Assembly (NCBI GenBank): GCA_001804885.1
Contig: MHBM01000225.1
Span: 1-33,581, forward strand
Source: Lentisphaerae bacterium RIFOXYA12_FULL_48_11
GTDB taxonomy: Bacteria; Verrucomicrobiota; Kiritimatiellia; UBA8416; YA12-FULL-48-11
Length of the DNA: 33,581 bases
Reading direction: 5' to 3'
Position 1 is the stretch's first letter; the number at the start of each line of letters is the position of its first letter. The translations under genes and the position numbers were made by a program. A model generated the notes under the pieces. The model made no database searches. It was not told the origin of the DNA and was given only the letters and a program-made list of their open reading frames with translations. Positions 1 to 8,224 of the stretch are shown here, piece by piece.

Positions 1-1375
1 ATTTGCCGCCGGATGTGGTGGTGAAAAGAAGGCTGAGAAACAAGCTGAAAAAAAGGCTAACCCCGTGGGAAATCGTGTGGTGAAAGACAAAGTGAAGCTG
101 ATGACGCTTGATCCTGGTCATTTCCATGCGAGCCTGGTCCAGAAATTCATGTATGACCAGGTCGATCCAGTTGTGTATGTCTATGCGCCGGAAGGCGCCG
201 AACTCCAGGAACATTTAAAGCGCATAGAGAGTTACAACACCAGGGCGGAAAATCCCACAAAATGGCAGGAGAAGGTCTATGCCGGTCCTGATTTCCTGGA
301 GAAGATGATAAAGGAAAAGCCGGGTAATGTGGTGGTCATTTCCGGAAACAATGCGAAAAAGACAAAATATATAATGGCTTGCATTGAAGCGGGCCTGAAT
401 GTGCTTGCTGATAAGCCGATGGCAATAACGCCGGATGATTTCGTTTTGCTCAAGAAAGCATTTGCGCTGGCACAGGGGAAGGGATTGTTTCTGTATGATA
501 TCATGACCGAACGAAGCGAAATAACGACCATGCTGCAGAAAGAACTCTCTCTTCTGTCTGATATCTTTGGAGAACAGGAAAAGGGAACGGCTGAGCAGCC
601 TGCGGTTACCAAGGAAAGTGTTCATCACTTTTTCAAAGAGGTTTCTGGAAAGCCGTTGAAAAGGCCTGCGTGGTTTTTTGACGTTACTCAGCAGGGCGAG
701 GCTATCGTTGATGTGACAACTCATCTTGTTGACCTGATCCAGTGGGAGTGCTTTCCCGGGCAGACGCTTGATGTAGAGAAAGATGTTGAGATGGTTTCCG
801 CGAAACGCTGGATAACGAAGATCACACCCGACCAGTTCAAGAAGGCGACACTTCTTGAGAATTATCCTGATTACCTTAAGAAGGATGTTGGTACGGATAA
901 CGTTCTGAATGTGTATGGCAACGGTGAATTCACGTACAAGCTCAAAGGCGTGTACGCAAAGGCTTCGGTGATATGGAATTTTGAAGCGCCGCCTGGAACT
1001 CTGGATACTCACTATTCCATCATGCGCGGCAGTAAGGCTGATCTGGTGATCTGCCAGGGCAAGGAACAGAACTATAAGCCAACCCTTTACGTTGAGAAAA
1101 AATCAACTGTGCCCGATGAAGAGTTTGAGAAAATCTTAAAGGCTGGCATCAATAAGCTGAACAAGGATTTTCCAGGGGTTGATGTGAAAAAGGCTGACAA
1201 GATATGGGAAATCATTATTCCCGATAAATACAAGGTTGGTCACGAAGCCCACTTCGCAGAGGTGGCGAAAAGGTACTTGGAATTTCTTGCAGAAGGAAAA
1301 ATGCCGGCGTGGGAAGTCCCGAACATGATAGTCAAATATCACACTACGACAAAGGCATACGAGAAGAGCCGGTAG
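1..1375 (+). CDS. Gfo/Idh/MocA-type oxidoreductase, probable lipoprotein (5' end outside window)
   Basis: The reading frame is open from base 2 to the TAG at 1373-1375, so the true start lies upstream of the window. The first residues read FAAGCGGEKKAEK. This looks like the end of a lipoprotein signal peptide with a lipobox-like AAGC and a charged linker, so the protein is probably membrane-anchored. The body begins with a Rossmann-type strand (VKLMTLDPGHFHASLV). It carries DKPMA, the counterpart of the EKP motif of Gfo/Idh/MocA dehydrogenases, and a long C-terminal alpha/beta region as in the oxidoreductase group common in PVC bacteria. A GTG at 65 could be mistaken for the start, but the lipobox argues against it. 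Substrate unknown; a sugar or cyclitol derivative is likely. The next gene follows within 40 bases on the same strand. Confidence 0.8.
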   Translation, partial: FAAGCGGEKKAEKQAEKKANPVGNRVVKDKVKLMTLDPGHFHASLVQKFMYDQVDPVVYVYAPEGAELQEHLKRIESYNTRAENPTKWQEKVYAGPDFLEKMIKEKPGNVVVISGNNAKKTKYIMACIEAGLNVLADKPMAITPDDFVLLKKAFALAQGKGLFLYDIMTERSEITTMLQKELSLLSDIFGEQEKGTAEQPAVTKESVHHFFKEVSGKPLKRPAWFFDVTQQGEAIVDVTTHLVDLIQWECFPGQTLDVEKDVEMVSAKRWITKITPDQFKKATLLENYPDYLKKDVGTDNVLNVYGNGEFTYKLKGVYAKASVIWNFEAPPGTLDTHYSIMRGSKADLVICQGKEQNYKPTLYVEKKSTVPDEEFEKILKAGINKLNKDFPGVDVKKADKIWEIIIPDKYKVGHEAHFAEVAKRYLEFLAEGKMPAWEVPNMIVKYHTTTKAYEKSR

Positions 1376-1414
1376 ATAACCGGGAAACATGAAGTGCCAG
1401 GACGAAGGAGTGAT

Positions 1415-2152
1415 GTGTCCAGGGATCTCAATTTTGCAGTCAGGAAGTCTCTGGCTGATTCTGACGGCAAGAAGCGGCTCAACAGTGAATTATTTTCCGG
1501 GCTTGCGCAAGACTACGACGCATTTACTCCATTAATGTCATTGTGGCGCGACCATTTTTGGAAAAAGAAGATGGTTGCAATGCTTCCGGATATGCCCTCT
1601 CCTGTATGTGTTGATATTGCCTGTGGAACGGGCGATGTCATTCATTTCCTTGCAGTTAAGTATAATCAGTCAAACATTGTTGGTGTCGATCTTGTTATGC
1701 CCATGCTCGTGATCGCACAGGCAAGACTGGCAGCGGATGGCGTTTCCTTTGTCCAACAGGACATGTGCAGATTAGGAATTCAGGATGGTTCTGTTGATAT
1801 CCTTACGGCCGGTTATGCAATCCGCAATGCTCCTGACCTGGAACAATGTCTGGCTGAAATCTGCCGTATTCTCAAGCCGAGAGGGGTGGCTGCTTTTCTC
1901 GAATTCTCCAAACCCAGGTATTGGCCATTTGACATAATAAGTTGCTGGGTTATGGCAACATGGGGGAGGGTAATTGGCTGGCTGTTCCATTGGCGGCCGG
2001 AAGTTTGTGTGTATGTGGGAGAAAGCCTTAAAGCCTTTCCCGATAGAAACAAGGTAAAAGAAATGATGCGCCAGCGCGGGCTGGAGCCGCTTCGCTCCAA
2101 GCTTCTGATGTTCGGTCTTGCAGAAATCCTTATCGTAAGAAAAGAAACCTGA
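1415..2152 (+). CDS. ubiE: UbiE/MenG-family quinone C-methyltransferase
   Basis: SAM-dependent methyltransferase of the UbiE/COQ5 family, which methylates demethylmenaquinone or the ubiquinone precursor at the membrane surface. Visible family marks are FSGLAQDYD near the N-terminus, the SAM-binding motif VDIACGTGDV, GYAIRNAPD (the family's FGLRN block), ILKPRG followed by LEFSKP, and the C-terminal YVGESLKAFPD. Length, about 245 residues, is normal. The start is uncertain. GTG 1415 has GAAGGAG four bases upstream and is my choice. GTG 1394 would add seven residues but has no clear ribosome site. There is no ATG in frame near the N-terminus. In an anaerobic or facultative PVC bacterium menaquinone is the likelier product (menG). 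It ends ten bases before the convergent phosphorylase gene. Confidence 0.85.
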   Translation: MSRDLNFAVRKSLADSDGKKRLNSELFSGLAQDYDAFTPLMSLWRDHFWKKKMVAMLPDMPSPVCVDIACGTGDVIHFLAVKYNQSNIVGVDLVMPMLVIAQARLAADGVSFVQQDMCRLGIQDGSVDILTAGYAIRNAPDLEQCLAEICRILKPRGVAAFLEFSKPRYWPFDIISCWVMATWGRVIGWLFHWRPEVCVYVGESLKAFPDRNKVKEMMRQRGLEPLRSKLLMFGLAEILIVRKET

Positions 2153-2161
2153 TAACCGTTC

Positions 2162-4669
2162 TTATTTACCCGGCATTGTGATCCGGACAGGTTTTACTTT
2201 CCAGATATCTTCGCAGTATTCCCTGATCGCGCGGTCGGAAGAGAACTTGCCCATCCGGGCCACGTTTAGGATAGACATGCGGGTCCATAAGGGAATGTTC
2301 CTGTAGGAATAACTAACCCGGTCCTGGCATTCAAGATACGATGCGTAATCTGCGAACAACATATACCTGTCGGAATTCATGAGTTCCCTTATGAGAGGCC
2401 TGAAAAGGTCAGTATCACCTTTCGAAAACATCCCGTATGAAAGTTGGTCCATGATCTCACGCAATTCGGGGTTGTTATTGCAGATTTCAGATGGCCGGTA
2501 TCCGTCCGACTTGCGCTTTGCGACCTCTTCGGTCTCAAGGCCGAACAGGAAGAAGTTATCACTTCCGACTTCTTCTCGTATTTCCACGTTGGCACCATCT
2601 AGGGTGCCAATGGTAAGTGCGCCGTTCATTGAAAACTTCATGTTGCCTGTGCCTGAAGCCTCCATTCCTGCTGTGGATATCTGCTCTGAGAGATCGGCGG
2701 CAGGATAAATGCGCTGGGCATTCTTTACGTTGAAATCTGGAAGAAAAACAACCTTTATCAGATCGTTCACTTGTTTATCGTTATTAATCACTTCAGCGAC
2801 GGAATTGATCAGCTTAATGATGAGTTTTGCCATGTAATAACCAGGCGCGGCCTTACCCCCGAAAATAAATGTGCGGGGAACATAATCTTTGGTAGGAACC
2901 TGTTTTATTCTGTTGTACATGGTTATTACATGCAGGATGTTAAGGTGCTGTCTCTTGTATTCGTGTATTCTCTTTACTTGAATATCGAATAAGGACTTTT
3001 CGTCAACCGTGATTCCAGTTGTTGCCTTGATGAAATTTCCAAACCTGTTCTTGTTATCCTGCTTTGCTTTTCGCCAACTGTTCTGGAAATTTCTGTCAAA
3101 AGCCAACTTGGCAAGTTTCCCGAGTTTTGTGGTATTTATTATCCACTCGTCCCCGATTGTTGATGAAATCAGTTTTGATAGTGATGGATTTGAAAGAACC
3201 ATGAACCGTCGCGGTGTTACGCCGTTTGTCTTGTTATTGAACTTTTCCGGCCAGAGATCGTTGAAATCCTTCAATATGGTTTCTTTCAACAATCTTGAGT
3301 GCAGTTCGGCAACGCCGTTGATTTTCATGCTCCCAACACAGGCAAGATTTGCCATTCGCACTTGTTTCTCCGGTCCTTCTTCTATAAGTGAAAGCCTGGA
3401 TATTCTGCCATCGTCGCCAGGGTATCGTGTTCGGGCCTGTTCAAGAAACCGGCTGTTTATTTCATAAATTATTTCTATGTGTCTGGGCAGGAGTTTCTGG
3501 AAGATTGAAAGCGGCCATTTCTCCAGTGCTTCAGGTAGAAGAGTGTGGTTGGTGTATGAGAAGGTATTGCTGGTTATGTGCCAGGCCTTGTCCCATTCCA
3601 TTCCATGAATGTCTACCAGCAGCCTCATAAGTTCGGCTATGCTGATGGCCGGATGTGTGTCATTAAGCTGACAGGTATATTTCTCGTGGAATTTATCCAG
3701 GGTTTTCTCACGCTGGAGATGAATTCGTATCATGTCTTGTAACGAGCATGACACAAAGAAGTATTCCTGCTGCAGGCGGAGTTCTCTGCCTACCGTTGTC
3801 TGGTCATTGGGATAGAGTATCCTGCTGATGTTCTCGGATGACACTTTTTCTTCCACGGCCCGGTAGTAGTCGCCGAGATTGAATGCCTGCAGATTGAGCG
3901 ATTCAATAGCATCTGCTTTCCAGAGCCTGAGCATATTGGCTGTTTTTACCGAGTAGCCCAGAATCGGGGTATCATATGGTGTACCCATTATCTTGTTGCG
4001 GGGAATCCATCTGACACACCTGTTGCCTTTTTCGTCTGTATAGGTTTCTGTGTTTCCGCCGAAGTTGACGCAGTACTGGATTTCGGGGTGGGGGATTTCC
4101 CACGGGTTTCCATCGTGTAGCCACTTGTCTGTTACTTCGACCTGCCACCCATCGTGAATTTCCTGGTCGAAAATACCGTATTCATAACGGATTCCGTAAC
4201 CAATAGTTGGAATTTCCAGTGTTGCCAGAGAATCCATGAAACATGCTGCGAGACGTCCAAGACCCCCATTGCCGAGACCAGGTTCCTCTTCCTGTTCCAT
4301 CAGTTCGTCCATGGAAAGTCCAAGCTGGTCAACTGCCTTTCTTGCCTGATCATAGATGCCGAGGTTGATAAGGTTGCTTCCTAGCAGTGGGCCAAGAAGG
4401 TATTCTGCCGAAAGATAAACCACGGTACGGCTTTCTTTCTCAAAATATGTGTGTGCTGTTTGTATCCAGCGGCGAAGCAGTCGATAACGTACTGCGAAGG
4501 CAAGGGCCATGTAAAAATCATGTTTTGTTGCAACTTCGGGAAATTTTGCCTGGCTGCAGAAAAGTTCTTCGAGTATATCTTTCTTGATGGAGTTTACGTT
4601 GTTCTCCGGGTTGACGCAGATTGCCAAAGGTTTGTTGGAGTTTATAATTTTTCGTTTCTTTGTCTTCAT
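2162..4669 (-). CDS. glgP: Glycogen/maltodextrin phosphorylase
   Basis: PLP-dependent GT35 phosphorylase, releasing glucose 1-phosphate from the non-reducing ends of glycogen or maltodextrin in the cytoplasm. The protein is 835 residues, normal for the family. Seen in the sequence: EEEPGLGNGGLGRLAACFMDS near the N-terminal third, GYGIRYEYGIFDQ, CQLNDTHPAI, KRIHEYKRQ, and the PLP-site block EASGTGNMKFSMNGA, whose lysine is residue 678. The frame stays open upstream to 4846, but ATG 4669 has a strong GGGAGG ribosome site and gives a family-like N-terminus, so the upstream extension is not used. It is a single gene, divergent from the M14 peptidase and convergent with ubiE. No glycogen synthase or branching enzyme is visible nearby. 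Confidence 0.97.
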   Translation of the reverse strand: MKTKKRKIINSNKPLAICVNPENNVNSIKKDILEELFCSQAKFPEVATKHDFYMALAFAVRYRLLRRWIQTAHTYFEKESRTVVYLSAEYLLGPLLGSNLINLGIYDQARKAVDQLGLSMDELMEQEEEPGLGNGGLGRLAACFMDSLATLEIPTIGYGIRYEYGIFDQEIHDGWQVEVTDKWLHDGNPWEIPHPEIQYCVNFGGNTETYTDEKGNRCVRWIPRNKIMGTPYDTPILGYSVKTANMLRLWKADAIESLNLQAFNLGDYYRAVEEKVSSENISRILYPNDQTTVGRELRLQQEYFFVSCSLQDMIRIHLQREKTLDKFHEKYTCQLNDTHPAISIAELMRLLVDIHGMEWDKAWHITSNTFSYTNHTLLPEALEKWPLSIFQKLLPRHIEIIYEINSRFLEQARTRYPGDDGRISRLSLIEEGPEKQVRMANLACVGSMKINGVAELHSRLLKETILKDFNDLWPEKFNNKTNGVTPRRFMVLSNPSLSKLISSTIGDEWIINTTKLGKLAKLAFDRNFQNSWRKAKQDNKNRFGNFIKATTGITVDEKSLFDIQVKRIHEYKRQHLNILHVITMYNRIKQVPTKDYVPRTFIFGGKAAPGYYMAKLIIKLINSVAEVINNDKQVNDLIKVVFLPDFNVKNAQRIYPAADLSEQISTAGMEASGTGNMKFSMNGALTIGTLDGANVEIREEVGSDNFFLFGLETEEVAKRKSDGYRPSEICNNNPELREIMDQLSYGMFSKGDTDLFRPLIRELMNSDRYMLFADYASYLECQDRVSYSYRNIPLWTRMSILNVARMGKFSSDRAIREYCEDIWKVKPVRITMPGK

Positions 4670-4673
4670 GTTT

Positions 4674-4679
4674 CCTCCC
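4674..4679 (-). promoter_or_regulatory. Ribosome binding site deciding the glgP start
   Basis: Read on the minus strand the bases are GGGAGG, followed by AAAC and the ATG at 4669. It is the best ribosome site in this gene's upstream region and rules in the 835-residue product over the 59-codon longer frame. Confidence 0.8.
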
Positions 4680-4887
4680 GTAAATAAAATGATATATTTA
4701 TTTGCTGTTTCGATCAATGCTGCAATTTCATCATAAGAAGTTCCGTATTCTTTTTTTGCTGAATAGAATGTCCTGCATAAACTCATACAGATGAAGATAT
4801 TAACGGACAAAACCGCGTATTTTGGGTACCTTGATAAAGAAATCATGGAAATCAGAAGACGTAATAATCTGTTGAAAAGGAGCTGGT

Positions 4888-6114
4888 ATGAACTCTATTC
4901 AAACCATAAATAAGATCATTGTGTCAACCATGGCAGGATGGTTGTTTCCTTTTTGGATGATGGCCAGCGATGTCAAGATTGATACAGGTTATCCCGGGGG
5001 CAATATTATTGTCGAGAAAAGGGACGGCGATACATTTTTCATAAAGCCTGAGCTGCGCGATACGCGAGGATGGTGGTTCTACTGGAATTTCCGTGTTACC
5101 GGCGCAGCAGGCCGGACCCTGACGTTCTGTTTTACCAACCAGAATCCGATCGGAGTACGAGGTCCGGCTATGAGTACGGATTGCGGTATCAAATGGCGGT
5201 GGATGGGTGCCGGTGCGGTGCGACAGGTTAGTGGCCAGAAAGCATGGGAATTCAGCCACAAGTTTACTGATGATCAGGAGGTACGCTTCAGTTATGAAAT
5301 TCCATACTTGGAGGCAGACTTCAACCGCTTTCTTGAGCGCTACCGAGGAAACAATGCCGTGATGATTGAAGAATTGTGCAAGACGGACAAGGGCCGAAAG
5401 GTGGAATATCTGCGCCTGGGAAAGTTGACCGGTGATCCGAAATACAGGGTTCTGTTGACCGCGCGTCACCATGCATGCGAGTCTGTACCCAGCTATACAT
5501 TGGAAGGTGTAATGGAGGAGATCCTTGCCGATTCGGCGGACGGAAAAGTATGGCGTGAGCAGGTCGAGGTAATGATAATCCCATTTGTAGATAAGGACGG
5601 CGTGGAGGAAGGCGACCAGGGTAAGAACCGGCAACCTCACGATCATAACCGCGATTACAACGAAAAGAGCATACATGCCGAAGTGACTGCTATCATGGAG
5701 AAGGTTCCAGTCTGGGGAAAAGGAAAGCTTATGTTTGCCATGGATATGCATTGTCCGTATATCCGGGGTGACTACAATGAACATATTTATTTTGTCGGCG
5801 GATCGGATTCTGTCATATGGGAGCGGGTAATGGATTTCTCAAGCATGCTGGAGGCGGGGATTACAGGTTCTCTACCATACAGGGCATCAGGCAATCTGCC
5901 TTTTGGGAAAGGGTGGAACACCGGTGGTAATTATAAACAGGGGAAGAATTGTGCCTCATGGATGCGGGAAATCCCGGGTATAAGATTTGCGTCCGGAATA
6001 GAAATTCCGTACGCAAATACGCAAGGGGCGGAAGTGAATGCCGCAACGGCGCGGGCATTCGGTCATGATCTTGCGCGCACTATTCTGAAATACATTACGG
6101 CGGAGAAACGCTGA
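4888..6114 (+). CDS. Exported M14-family zinc carboxypeptidase (cytosolic-carboxypeptidase-like)
   Basis: Predicted zinc metallopeptidase of 408 residues. The N-terminus has a hydrophobic segment (residues about 9-26) ending MMASD, which looks like a signal peptide. Residues about 30-150 resemble the beta-sandwich domain that precedes the catalytic domain in the cytosolic carboxypeptidase (CCP/M14D-like) branch. The catalytic set is visible: zinc ligands H195 and E198 in HACE, H288 in DMHCP, substrate arginine R255 in HNRDYN, and general base E372 in GIEIPY. AAAAGGAG lies seven bases before ATG 4888. Related bacterial enzymes cleave C-terminal residues or cell-wall peptides; the substrate here is unknown. 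The gene stops three bases before the convergent ceramidase-like-LamG gene. Confidence 0.87.
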   Translation: MNSIQTINKIIVSTMAGWLFPFWMMASDVKIDTGYPGGNIIVEKRDGDTFFIKPELRDTRGWWFYWNFRVTGAAGRTLTFCFTNQNPIGVRGPAMSTDCGIKWRWMGAGAVRQVSGQKAWEFSHKFTDDQEVRFSYEIPYLEADFNRFLERYRGNNAVMIEELCKTDKGRKVEYLRLGKLTGDPKYRVLLTARHHACESVPSYTLEGVMEEILADSADGKVWREQVEVMIIPFVDKDGVEEGDQGKNRQPHDHNRDYNEKSIHAEVTAIMEKVPVWGKGKLMFAMDMHCPYIRGDYNEHIYFVGGSDSVIWERVMDFSSMLEAGITGSLPYRASGNLPFGKGWNTGGNYKQGKNCASWMREIPGIRFASGIEIPYANTQGAEVNAATARAFGHDLARTILKYITAEKR

Positions 6115-6117
6115 TGA

Positions 6118-8208
6118 TTACATGCCGCTGGCTTTGAAGTGGGCTGAGACTTCGGAGGCTTTTAACGCCTGTTTGTAGATCGCGACCTCATCCAGCTTGC
6201 CCTCGAAATTGGCATTGTTACCGCTATCTCCGCCTATGAATACTTTGTCACAGTCAGATGCTTCAGGTGGCATGATCTCGCCGGAAATTTCGACAGAGCC
6301 ATTAAGGTATACGGTCACTTTCCTGTCTTCTCGCGCCAGAACGAGATGATTCCATTTTTTCAGTGGTACTTCTGTTTGCCCTGTCAATTTCTCGCCGTTG
6401 GTGGCGGATAGTATCAACCGCCCGGAGGAACTGCTCTTGCCGCCGATTGACAAACGGTCCCCGCAGGCGAACAGGTTGCCGGTGACATCGCGGGCGTCGG
6501 ACGGCAATCCGTTCCAGAACCAGAGTTCGATGCTGTATTTATCAGAAGAATGTTTTGGAGCTACAATCATCCGGCCGCCGGCAAAATGCGCCGCGCGGTT
6601 AATAATGTCTTTTCCCGAGAAAGCCGGAGATGCCGGTCCATCAAGATAAAACACAACACCTGCCTCATAAACGGCAGGGATACGACGTTTAGTAGCGTCA
6701 AGCACCGGTCCTTGAATTTCATTCATTCGCCAGTAGGCGATTGGTTTGTCGCCCAGCACGGTTTTCGCATAGTTTCCGTGCGTATCGGTGATTTTCTGCC
6801 GTTTTTTACCTGAGACATTCTCCAGCATTTCCAGGAGAGTCCCGACAATCTTCGGCTCTGCGTTGGTTTCAAGGCCGGCTGAGCGGCATGCCCACGTGTT
6901 GTAACCGCCAAGAGGAAAAAGTTCCGGCGGCATGATGTAGCCTTCTTCTCCATTGGCCAACTCGATATTCATTGTCGGCTGGAGCGGACTCTGGAGTTTG
7001 AGTTTCAGACCGATGATAGAAAATGTTTCGGTCGGCATTATGGCAATCCCGAGATCACCAATCCTTATGGTCTGAAGCTTGATATTACGGACAGGGTGGT
7101 CGTGAAGCCAGATTTGTTCCCTGGCATAAACTTCGGGAATTGTCTTTGGTGCAGCGCCATTCATTTTTTCAACCGTGGAACGCGCCCAGGCAAGGCGTTG
7201 TTCATCAGGCAGGCGAACGCCGAGTTTTATTTCCTGTTCAATCATCGCCAGCGATACCCGGTCCTTGTATGTAATCTGTTTTGAGGCTTCAAAAGCCATG
7301 TTTGCAAGTTCTCCGGCGTATGCATCAATGCCGACCTGTTTCTTCGGCTGGCTGTAATCCATCCAGTGCAGGTCGCCGCTTGTTCCCTGCGACATTATTC
7401 CTACAAATGCTGGTGTCTGATTGGTCACTCCCATCAACTGTTCGATCTTTGCCGCAAAGCGACCGTAATAGTCTGCGGATATTGCCGGAGCACCGAAGTA
7501 ATGCATTGAATAATTGGAGAGAAGCGCTATTGGCTGGTTGTTAAGTCCCTGGATGGACAGTAATGTCAGGCCGGTATCCACCGGCCCTTCAGGGCCTATG
7601 CAGTCGGGATTCTGATGGCCGGGATGCATGTTGGCCCTTACAGTCTTCTCGCCGAACGGGTCCGTGATCATCTTGTCTGGACGCCTGATCCAGACGCGGC
7701 AATGTGTGTGTTCGGGCGCCTGCACAACAGTCCAGCCAACGCGCGCCGGTGCCAGATTTTCAATCGCGCGTTTGAAGCCTTCGGCAATTTTTGGAAGAAG
7801 AAAGGCAGGGTAGTGAGGATCTGCATCAGTTCCAAGGCACGTCATGAGTGATGGCGCGGAATGCGTGTGGGTTGTAGAAATCATGATTCGATCAGCTGGA
7901 AGGCCTGTTTCGCGGTTTATCAGCTTCTTTGCCTCGTCTGTAAGCTCACGCGGGATAAGGCAGGAATCCATGACGCACATTCCGATCCTTGTTTTTCCGT
8001 CGTCCAGTACAAGACAGCGCGCATGTAATTTATCGTGTACCTTGTCGGCTGTCTTTGAAAGAAAGCCGCCATTTACAATCACGGGGAAGTTTGTGGGTGT
8101 GATGTCAATTGCATGTGCGCCGGCTTTCAGGGCTTTTGGTGCAGCCGTGGCATTTAATGAACATGCTGTTAAAAAGACCAGAAAGTATAAGAGAATTCTT
8201 CCGTGCAT
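6118..8208 (-). CDS. Neutral/alkaline ceramidase-like protein with C-terminal LamG domain
   Basis: A 696-residue exported protein. The signal segment (residues 1-25) contains LTAC, a possible lipobox; cleavage after ATA is the alternative. Residues about 30-460 match the neutral/alkaline non-lysosomal ceramidase N-terminal domain: DITPTNFP, then STTHTHSAPS with zinc-type histidines. At the position of the nucleophile motif GDxSP this protein has GDLHW, with H281 where the paralogues have Ser281 and Ser285, so ordinary ceramidase chemistry is doubtful. Residues about 475-696 form a LamG/concanavalin-like module (YWRMNE, WNHLVLAR, LDEVAIY), usually carbohydrate binding. ATG 8208 is preferred over ATG 8214, because GGGAG abuts 8214 but lies six bases before 8208. 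It is the last gene of the minus-strand cluster, 16 bases after its neighbour. Confidence 0.85.
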   Translation of the reverse strand: MHGRILLYFLVFLTACSLNATAAPKALKAGAHAIDITPTNFPVIVNGGFLSKTADKVHDKLHARCLVLDDGKTRIGMCVMDSCLIPRELTDEAKKLINRETGLPADRIMISTTHTHSAPSLMTCLGTDADPHYPAFLLPKIAEGFKRAIENLAPARVGWTVVQAPEHTHCRVWIRRPDKMITDPFGEKTVRANMHPGHQNPDCIGPEGPVDTGLTLLSIQGLNNQPIALLSNYSMHYFGAPAISADYYGRFAAKIEQLMGVTNQTPAFVGIMSQGTSGDLHWMDYSQPKKQVGIDAYAGELANMAFEASKQITYKDRVSLAMIEQEIKLGVRLPDEQRLAWARSTVEKMNGAAPKTIPEVYAREQIWLHDHPVRNIKLQTIRIGDLGIAIMPTETFSIIGLKLKLQSPLQPTMNIELANGEEGYIMPPELFPLGGYNTWACRSAGLETNAEPKIVGTLLEMLENVSGKKRQKITDTHGNYAKTVLGDKPIAYWRMNEIQGPVLDATKRRIPAVYEAGVVFYLDGPASPAFSGKDIINRAAHFAGGRMIVAPKHSSDKYSIELWFWNGLPSDARDVTGNLFACGDRLSIGGKSSSSGRLILSATNGEKLTGQTEVPLKKWNHLVLAREDRKVTVYLNGSVEISGEIMPPEASDCDKVFIGGDSGNNANFEGKLDEVAIYKQALKASEVSAHFKASGM

Positions 8209-8224
8209 CGTCATCTCCCGTTAG

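Noticed and set aside
4670..4846. In-frame N-terminal extension of glycogen phosphorylase
   Set aside because: The extra 59 codons have no family match, while ATG 4669 has a strong GGGAGG ribosome site and gives a normal-length enzyme.
4924..5784. Long minus-strand open frame opposite the M14 peptidase gene
   Set aside because: It lies fully antisense to a gene with intact catalytic motifs and shows no family resemblance. Similar antisense frames at 215-1012, 10213-10722, 14210-14771 and 25315-25926 were rejected for the same reason.
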